Notes under the pieces: model-generated
Database searches by the model: none
Seen by the model: the letters and a program-made list of their open reading frames with translations, nothing else
What the model was told of the DNA's origin: nothing
Shown: piece by piece, positions 59,907 through 64,000 of the stretch
How the letters are laid out: every line of letters starts with the position of its first letter
How positions within the stretch are numbered: position 1 is the first letter of the stretch
Made by a program: the position numbers and the translations under genes
Assembly (NCBI RefSeq): GCF_003202235.1
Contig: NZ_MASU01000009.1
Location: forward strand, 126,501-190,500
Origin: Prauserella flavalba
GTDB lineage: Bacteria; Actinomycetota; Actinomycetes; Mycobacteriales; Pseudonocardiaceae
Reading direction: 5' to 3'
DNA length: 64,000 nucleotides

Positions 59907-61036
59907 ACCAGGTGGAACCTCGCAACCAGGGACTGAACCGGTTCGCAGCAGACCTCCCGGCTGTCGACCAGTTCGTCAGCCTCGGAGAGGGGAACACGCC
60001 ACTGCTACCGCTGCCCTCCCTCGCACGGCAGCTCGGACTCGCCCGGCTGTCCGCGAAGCTGGAGTCGCAGAATCCCACGGGCTCCTACAAGGACCGGGTC
60101 GCCGCGATGTCGCTGTCCCTGGCAAGGCAGCGCGGGCAGAACGGATGGATAGCCACGTCCTCGGGCAACGCAGGACTGTCCATGGCCGCCTATGGCACGC
60201 GCGCGGGGCTGCCCGGGTTCCTGTGTCTCGTCGCGTCGGCACCGCTCGAGAAGCGCCAGCCCCTGATGCCGTACTCGATCGGCGTCGTCGCCGTCGAGGG
60301 AGTCGGACGGCGTTCGAAGGCATCCACCGACAACGGCCTCTTCGACCATGTCCGCTCGGCAGCGGAACGCCACGACCTGTACCTCGCTATCACCGCCCAC
60401 GAGTTCAACCCCGAAGGCATGCGCGGCATCGACACCATCGCGTACGAACTCGTCGAGCAGGCGCCCGATGCCTCGCACGTCTACGTGCCCACCGGCGGTG
60501 GCGGCCTGGTCACCGCCATCGGGCGAGGGCTGCGGGCTCGCCGGTCGGCGGCGAAAGTGATCATTTGCCAGCCAAGCGGATGCTCACCCATCGTGCGTCA
60601 TCTGAGCCGGGAGATTCCCTCACCTGTCATAGAAACGTGCGAGAGCGACATCTCGGCACTGCAGATCCCGCACCCTCCCGACGGGGTTTCCGCGGTCGAG
60701 GCGGTGCTCGACTCCGCCGGATGGGCCACCGCGACGGGAGACAACGCCATCCTCGCGGCCCAACGGCGTCTGGCGGAGACGGAGGGCGTGTTCGTTGAAC
60801 CCGCGTCGGCCGCGGCCCTCGCCTGCCTCGAACGAGACGTCGCGGAGGCCCGGATCGGCGCCGGCGCTCACGTCGTGCTGATCCTGACGGGCGCAGGCTG
60901 GAAGGACCTGGGCCGGTTCGGCGCCGAAGCCGCCGCGATCGACCCGGCCGAGCTCGACGAGGTTCCGGCGCGCGTCGACGACTGGGCCGAGGCCTCCGTT
61001 CCCGGATCCTCCTGTACGGATTTCGTCGCCCGCTGA
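59903..61036 (+). CDS. Threonine-synthase-like PLP enzyme (fold type II)
   Basis: 377 residues from GTG 59903, overlapping the hydrolase stop. FVSLGEGNTPLLPLPSLARQLGLARLSAKLESQNPTGSYKDRVAAMSLS holds the PLP Lys (GSYKDR), IATSSGNAGLSMAAYGTRAGL the phosphate/substrate loop and VYVPTGGGGLVTAIGRGL the PLP-phosphate cup. It resembles threonine synthase, but lies outside any threonine operon and after a deacylase, so a beta-replacement or elimination on the released amino acid is likelier. Substrate unknown. Confidence 0.88.
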   Translation: MNQVEPRNQGLNRFAADLPAVDQFVSLGEGNTPLLPLPSLARQLGLARLSAKLESQNPTGSYKDRVAAMSLSLARQRGQNGWIATSSGNAGLSMAAYGTRAGLPGFLCLVASAPLEKRQPLMPYSIGVVAVEGVGRRSKASTDNGLFDHVRSAAERHDLYLAITAHEFNPEGMRGIDTIAYELVEQAPDASHVYVPTGGGGLVTAIGRGLRARRSAAKVIICQPSGCSPIVRHLSREIPSPVIETCESDISALQIPHPPDGVSAVEAVLDSAGWATATGDNAILAAQRRLAETEGVFVEPASAAALACLERDVAEARIGAGAHVVLILTGAGWKDLGRFGAEAAAIDPAELDEVPARVDDWAEASVPGSSCTDFVAR

Positions 61037-61077
61037 CCCGCTCTCTGGAGGATCGATGTGCACGTCAGGCAGCTCAC

Positions 61078-61947
61078 ATGTTTAGGTCCACGTCCGAGTT
61101 CACGCTGCATGCGGTGCCGGTCTCCGAGTCGGTTTCCGGCCTCGGCGAATCGCCCCTGTGGGATCCCCCCGCCGGGCTCCGATGGCTCGACATCGCCGGC
61201 GACCGGCTCCACACCATCGACGCCGACGGCCACGAATCGTCAATCTCCCTGTCGGTGACCGCCACGGCCGTCGAACTCGGCCCCGGCTCCGACCTGTTCA
61301 CCGTCACCCGGACGGGGTTCGGCTGGCTCGATCCCGCCAACGGGCGAATCGCGCAGAAGGTCACGGCAACGGAGGCCGACGGTGTCACCATGAACGACGC
61401 CGCGATCGATCCGCATGGCAGGGCCTGGGCCGGTTCCGCCGTCATGGACGACAGCCGCCGAGGTGCGCTGTACCGCCTCGACGACCGCGGCGTAACCACC
61501 CAGTTGCACCGGCTGAGCATGTCCAACGGCATCGACTGGTCGCCGGGCGGCGACACGCTGTACCACGTCGACAGCACCGCGGGCACCGTCACGGCATGGG
61601 ACTACGACCTCGGCTCCGGCGAGCTGGGAGCGGCGCGTGTCCTGCGAACCGTTCCCGGCGAGATCGGGCTGCCCGACGGTCTCGCCGTCGACGCGGAGGG
61701 CTCGATCTGGCTCGCGATCTGGGGGCCAGGGCAGGTGTGGCGGCTGGATCCCCGGACCGGTGACGTCACGGCCACGGTCGACGTGCCGACTCCCTGCACC
61801 ACGAGCTGCACCTTCGGAGGGACCGAACTGTCTACTTTGTACATAACGACCGCCAACCACGAGCAGCCGGAGGGTGGTGGTCTCCTGTACGCCGTGGAGA
61901 CACCCCTGACCGGCCGCCACACCCACCGGTTCACCGAAGCGCTGTGA
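61078..61947 (+). CDS. SMP-30/gluconolactonase-family protein
   Basis: 289 residues from ATG 61078. VSGLGESPLWDPPAGLRWLDIAGDRLHTID (metal Glu in GESP), ADGVTMNDAAIDPHGRAWAGSAVMDDSRRGALYRLD (Asn/Asp ligands) and MSNGIDWSPGGDTLYHVDSTAGTVTAWDYD (SNGI-D-WS) are the characteristic six-blade propeller motifs of SMP-30 lactonases. It should hydrolyse a sugar-type or other lactone. The stop overlaps the GTG upstream of the SDR gene. Confidence 0.93.
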   Translation: MFRSTSEFTLHAVPVSESVSGLGESPLWDPPAGLRWLDIAGDRLHTIDADGHESSISLSVTATAVELGPGSDLFTVTRTGFGWLDPANGRIAQKVTATEADGVTMNDAAIDPHGRAWAGSAVMDDSRRGALYRLDDRGVTTQLHRLSMSNGIDWSPGGDTLYHVDSTAGTVTAWDYDLGSGELGAARVLRTVPGEIGLPDGLAVDAEGSIWLAIWGPGQVWRLDPRTGDVTATVDVPTPCTTSCTFGGTELSTLYITTANHEQPEGGGLLYAVETPLTGRHTHRFTEAL

Positions 61948-61952
61948 GGACG

Positions 61953-62717
61953 ATGATGCATCGAACTGGAGTCGCACTCGTCACCGGAGCCTCGCAGGGC
62001 ATCGGGGCTGCGATCGCCCGGCGGCTCGCGGCGGACGGCGAGTTCGTCGCGATCAACAGCTATCCCGACGAGGACATGATCGCCGCGGCGAAGAAGGTCG
62101 CCGCGGACATCCACAGCGCCGGTGGCAAGGCGGCCGTGCTGCCGGCCGACATCAGCGATCCCTCCTCCGTGGACACGATGTTCACCCGGTGCGAGGCGGA
62201 GCTCGGGCCGGTCGGTTCGCTGGTACTCAACGCGGCCGCGACCGGCCGGTCGACGTGGCACGAGATCACCGAGCACGAGTGGGACAGGATGGCCGACGTC
62301 AACCTCAAGGGCCTATTCCTGTGCTGCAGGAGGGCTTTCGCCAGGTCCGGCCGGCCAGAGAACTCGGCGATCGTCACCGTCAGCAGCGTGCAGGCCAAGC
62401 TCGGCGCACCCGACTCCCTGCACTACGCGACGACCAAGGCCGGCATCATCGGATTCACACGTTCCCTCGCCGGCGCGCTCGGGCCTCGCGGGATCCGCGT
62501 CAACTGCGTGATGCCGGGCGCGATCCAGACCGAGGCGGAGATCGCGGCGTTCCCCGACCAGGAGCAGGTCGCTCAGATCATGTTCGCCAGCCAGATGCTG
62601 CAGCGCAGGGGAAAACCGGAGGACGTCGCGAGCGTCGTGAGCTTCCTTCTCGGCCCCGACAGTTCCTTCATGACAGGACAGACGGTCTGCGTCGACGGCG
62701 GCTGGGTCCTGCTGTGA
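61953..62717 (+). CDS. Short-chain dehydrogenase/reductase
   Basis: 254 residues from ATG 61953 (GTG 61944 would couple it to the lactonase). GVALVTGASQGIGAAIARRLAADGEF (TGxxxGIG), LVLNAAATG (NNAG-type), VTVSSVQAKLGAPDSLHYATTKAGIIGFTRSLA (Ser, Tyr, Lys of the triad) and VNCVMPGAIQTE are classical SDR motifs. Placed after an SMP-30 lactonase, a common pairing in sugar-acid oxidation, where the SDR makes the lactone. Last rightward gene of the cluster. Confidence 0.93.
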   Translation: MMHRTGVALVTGASQGIGAAIARRLAADGEFVAINSYPDEDMIAAAKKVAADIHSAGGKAAVLPADISDPSSVDTMFTRCEAELGPVGSLVLNAAATGRSTWHEITEHEWDRMADVNLKGLFLCCRRAFARSGRPENSAIVTVSSVQAKLGAPDSLHYATTKAGIIGFTRSLAGALGPRGIRVNCVMPGAIQTEAEIAAFPDQEQVAQIMFASQMLQRRGKPEDVASVVSFLLGPDSSFMTGQTVCVDGGWVLL

Positions 62718-62739
62718 GCTTGAAGAAGCCCCTTCCCAT

Positions 62740-63264
62740 TCAAGACAGCTCCGGAACGCGGCTCGACCAACCGACGCCAAGTTCCGACTCGATATAGTCA
62801 TTCAGATTGGAGATTATCCTAATTCGGGTTATCAGCCCGTCTGTGAAATCCATGATGACGGCGTTCCAGTTATTACGTACCGTCTTCGCGGTTTTTTTAA
62901 TGAAATATCTCTCCTCGTTGATCATCACAACTCGGTCCCCAGTAGCCAAGAACTCTAATGGCTTTACTACCGGGTCCTCAAGATCAACATCGACAATGAC
63001 GCCTTGCTCCCATGAGAGCATTTCCACCAAAGCCTGCTTGCCCCGAACTTCACCAGGATAAGTCGGCAAATCAGGGCACTTGGGGCCTTCATGAGACCAG
63101 ATCACATCTTCTGCCAAGAGCTCAAAGAGGACCTCGTCACCGTTACCAGGGGCACGAAAAGCCGAGTTTATATAGAAGAACGACCATGCCCGTAGCGCAA
63201 GCCCGATATTAAGCTGCTCACGAGTCCACCCACCGTTGCAGTTTTTCAAACCGATACCCTCCAC
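62740..63264 (-). CDS. SnoaL-like (NTF2-fold) protein 2, low-GC
   Basis: 174 residues from GTG 63264; TTG 63249 with GGAGGG six bases before it is an equally good start. FELLAEDVIWSHEGPKCPDLPTYPGEVRGKQALVEMLSWEQGVIVDVDLEDPVVKPLEFLATGDRVVMINEERYFIKKTAKTVRNNWNAVIMDFTDGLITRIRIISNLNDYI follows the SnoaL plan, including G-D-R-V-V and the DGLI-x-R-I-R-I final strand. Codons are much AT-richer than in the rest of the window (in the line 62821-62880, 28 of 60 bases are G or C), suggesting recent transfer. Convergent with the SDR gene. Confidence 0.75.
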   Translation of the reverse strand: MEGIGLKNCNGGWTREQLNIGLALRAWSFFYINSAFRAPGNGDEVLFELLAEDVIWSHEGPKCPDLPTYPGEVRGKQALVEMLSWEQGVIVDVDLEDPVVKPLEFLATGDRVVMINEERYFIKKTAKTVRNNWNAVIMDFTDGLITRIRIISNLNDYIESELGVGWSSRVPELS

Positions 63265-63279
63265 TACGCCGTCAAAGAA

Positions 63280-63723
63280 TCATTTTCCTTCAGATAAGGC
63301 CCTGTGAGCATCTACGAACTCCATCATCTCCTTAATACGCCTATCCCGAACCAATAGGCCATCTGCGAACTCCAGGATTACGGCGAACGCCTTACCTTCG
63401 ACACGGTGACCATTCGCCCTAATGCGGTAACTTTCGCGCCCCAAGATTGCAACCTTGTCTCGTCCACCCACAAACTCCACGCTTCCGTCAACGCGCAGTT
63501 CTTCAAACAGTTCGTGCAAACCGGAAACAAAAAATTCTTCGACGGCAGCTTTACCGCGGATAGATCGCTGCAAAGGAGTCCCAGAAGGAATACCGAACTC
63601 TAACGATATGTCCGGCGCCAACAGATCCAGGTACGGGGCGTAAAAGTCTGACTCGCAGCCTCGCTGAAAACCAGTATTCTCAAGAGTGCAAAGCGCTCGC
63701 TCTGCCAGAAAATGTCCGCTCAT
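63280..63723 (-). CDS. SnoaL-like (NTF2-fold) protein 3, low-GC
   Basis: 147 residues from ATG 63723, preceded by GGGAAGTGAG; an open frame further upstream is not supported. ALCTLENTGFQRGCESDFYAPYLDLLAPDISLEFGIPSGTPLQRSIRGKAAVEEFFVSGLHELFEELRVDGSVEFVGGRDKVAILGRESYRIRANGHRVEGKAFAVILEFADGLLVRDRRIKEMMEF is a third SnoaL-like chain, with the same G-x-D-K-V and DGL-x-x-x-R-x-I ending. It lies 15 bases upstream of SnoaL-like 2 on the same strand, so the two form an operon. Also AT-richer than neighbours. Confidence 0.75.
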   Translation of the reverse strand: MSGHFLAERALCTLENTGFQRGCESDFYAPYLDLLAPDISLEFGIPSGTPLQRSIRGKAAVEEFFVSGLHELFEELRVDGSVEFVGGRDKVAILGRESYRIRANGHRVEGKAFAVILEFADGLLVRDRRIKEMMEFVDAHRALSEGK

Positions 63724-64000
63724 ACTCACTTCCCAGATCCGCTTTTCTCGCATCGAGACATCGTCGCGCCCACGTACAACTGGACAGACGGAATCTATCA
63801 TCGCGCAGCCATCAAGCCCAGGGCCTAATTTCGCCCGCTCGAGGCCAATCTCACGTGGGGGTGATAGCAGGCAAAACCGCGACTTGCGTGCTCTTCGAGT
63901 ATCGGACGCACGGAACATCTCTCAGTAACCCGCTCACACCGATCCCGAAATCTGCAACCTTCCAAAAACGATTCGGGCCGACGAACCTGCCCAGGAATCG
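63724..64000. other. Low-GC upstream region at the window edge
   Basis: 277 bases before the SnoaL-like pair, still lower in GC than most of the window. The promoter of the pair should be here. A frame continues leftward from 63918 but its translation looks non-coding. Nothing else could be supported. Confidence 0.4.

Noticed and set aside
45853-63723. Ectoine or hydroxyectoine degradation (DoeB/EutB-like genes)
   Set aside because: A DoeB-like deacylase and PLP enzymes are present, but DoeA, EutC, DoeC and an ectoine transporter are absent, and the PLP enzyme resembles threonine synthase.

Overview
The window is high-GC actinomycete DNA, most likely Pseudonocardiaceae (Amycolatopsis, Prauserella or Saccharomonospora-like). 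The signs are GC-rich third codon positions, many GTG and TTG starts, GAF-ANTAR and GAF-histidine-kinase signalling genes, XRE regulators with a DUF5753-type body, an SCO5389-family gene, an apparent 6C RNA, and a fused glycine/sarcosine/dimethylglycine methyltransferase of the halotolerant-actinomycete type. No tRNA, rRNA, CRISPR array, transposase or integrase was recognised.

Layout. 1-16 kb is mostly housekeeping and signalling: a sensor kinase truncated by the window edge, a degenerate MaoC-like protein, a B12-binding protein with an acetyltransferase, a CitE-like lyase, two GAF-ANTAR proteins with a GAF histidine kinase, a BNR-repeat protein coupled to a MoaD/ThiS-like protein, a P450, a luciferase-like oxidoreductase, a DivIVA-like coiled-coil protein and a CBS-BON protein behind a DosR-like box. 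16.4-19.1 kb is a secreted GH78 rhamnosidase with LacI-type operators. 19.2-29.2 kb is a minus-strand methyl-cycle block: betaine methyltransferase, metK, adenosine kinase, metH, ahcY, then metF behind a strong hairpin. It holds the methyltransferase together with the enzymes that regenerate SAM and remove SAH and adenosine. 30-33 kb carries two Tat-exported phosphoesterases, and 33.2-34.9 kb an EAL/CBS-like/GGDEF protein. 35-37.8 kb holds a 6C RNA pointing left and a cobalamin riboswitch pointing right into metE, the B12-independent counterpart of metH.

38-64 kb looks accessory. It has two DUF5753-type regulators, two paralogous GNAT-like genes, and a TsrM-like cobalamin radical SAM enzyme downstream of AraC and XRE regulators with a 24-codon ORF behind it. 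Next come an IclR-linked catabolic operon (class III aminotransferase, RidA, M81 peptidase, FAH-family protein, a collapsed GlcD/GlcF remnant, a tryptophanase-like lyase), two AraC regulators each broken between sensor and DNA-binding parts, and a second IclR-linked cluster (epimerase, aspartoacylase-like hydrolase, threonine-synthase-like enzyme, SMP-30 lactonase, SDR) accompanied by three SnoaL-like genes. The last 1.3 kb is clearly lower in GC.

A recurring intergenic palindrome (core AAGGCCACCTT / AAGGTGGCCTT around a TTGAA or TTCAA loop) appears at least five times, with one related hairpin. It often lies at gene 3' ends and twice supplies the stop codon of the adjacent gene.
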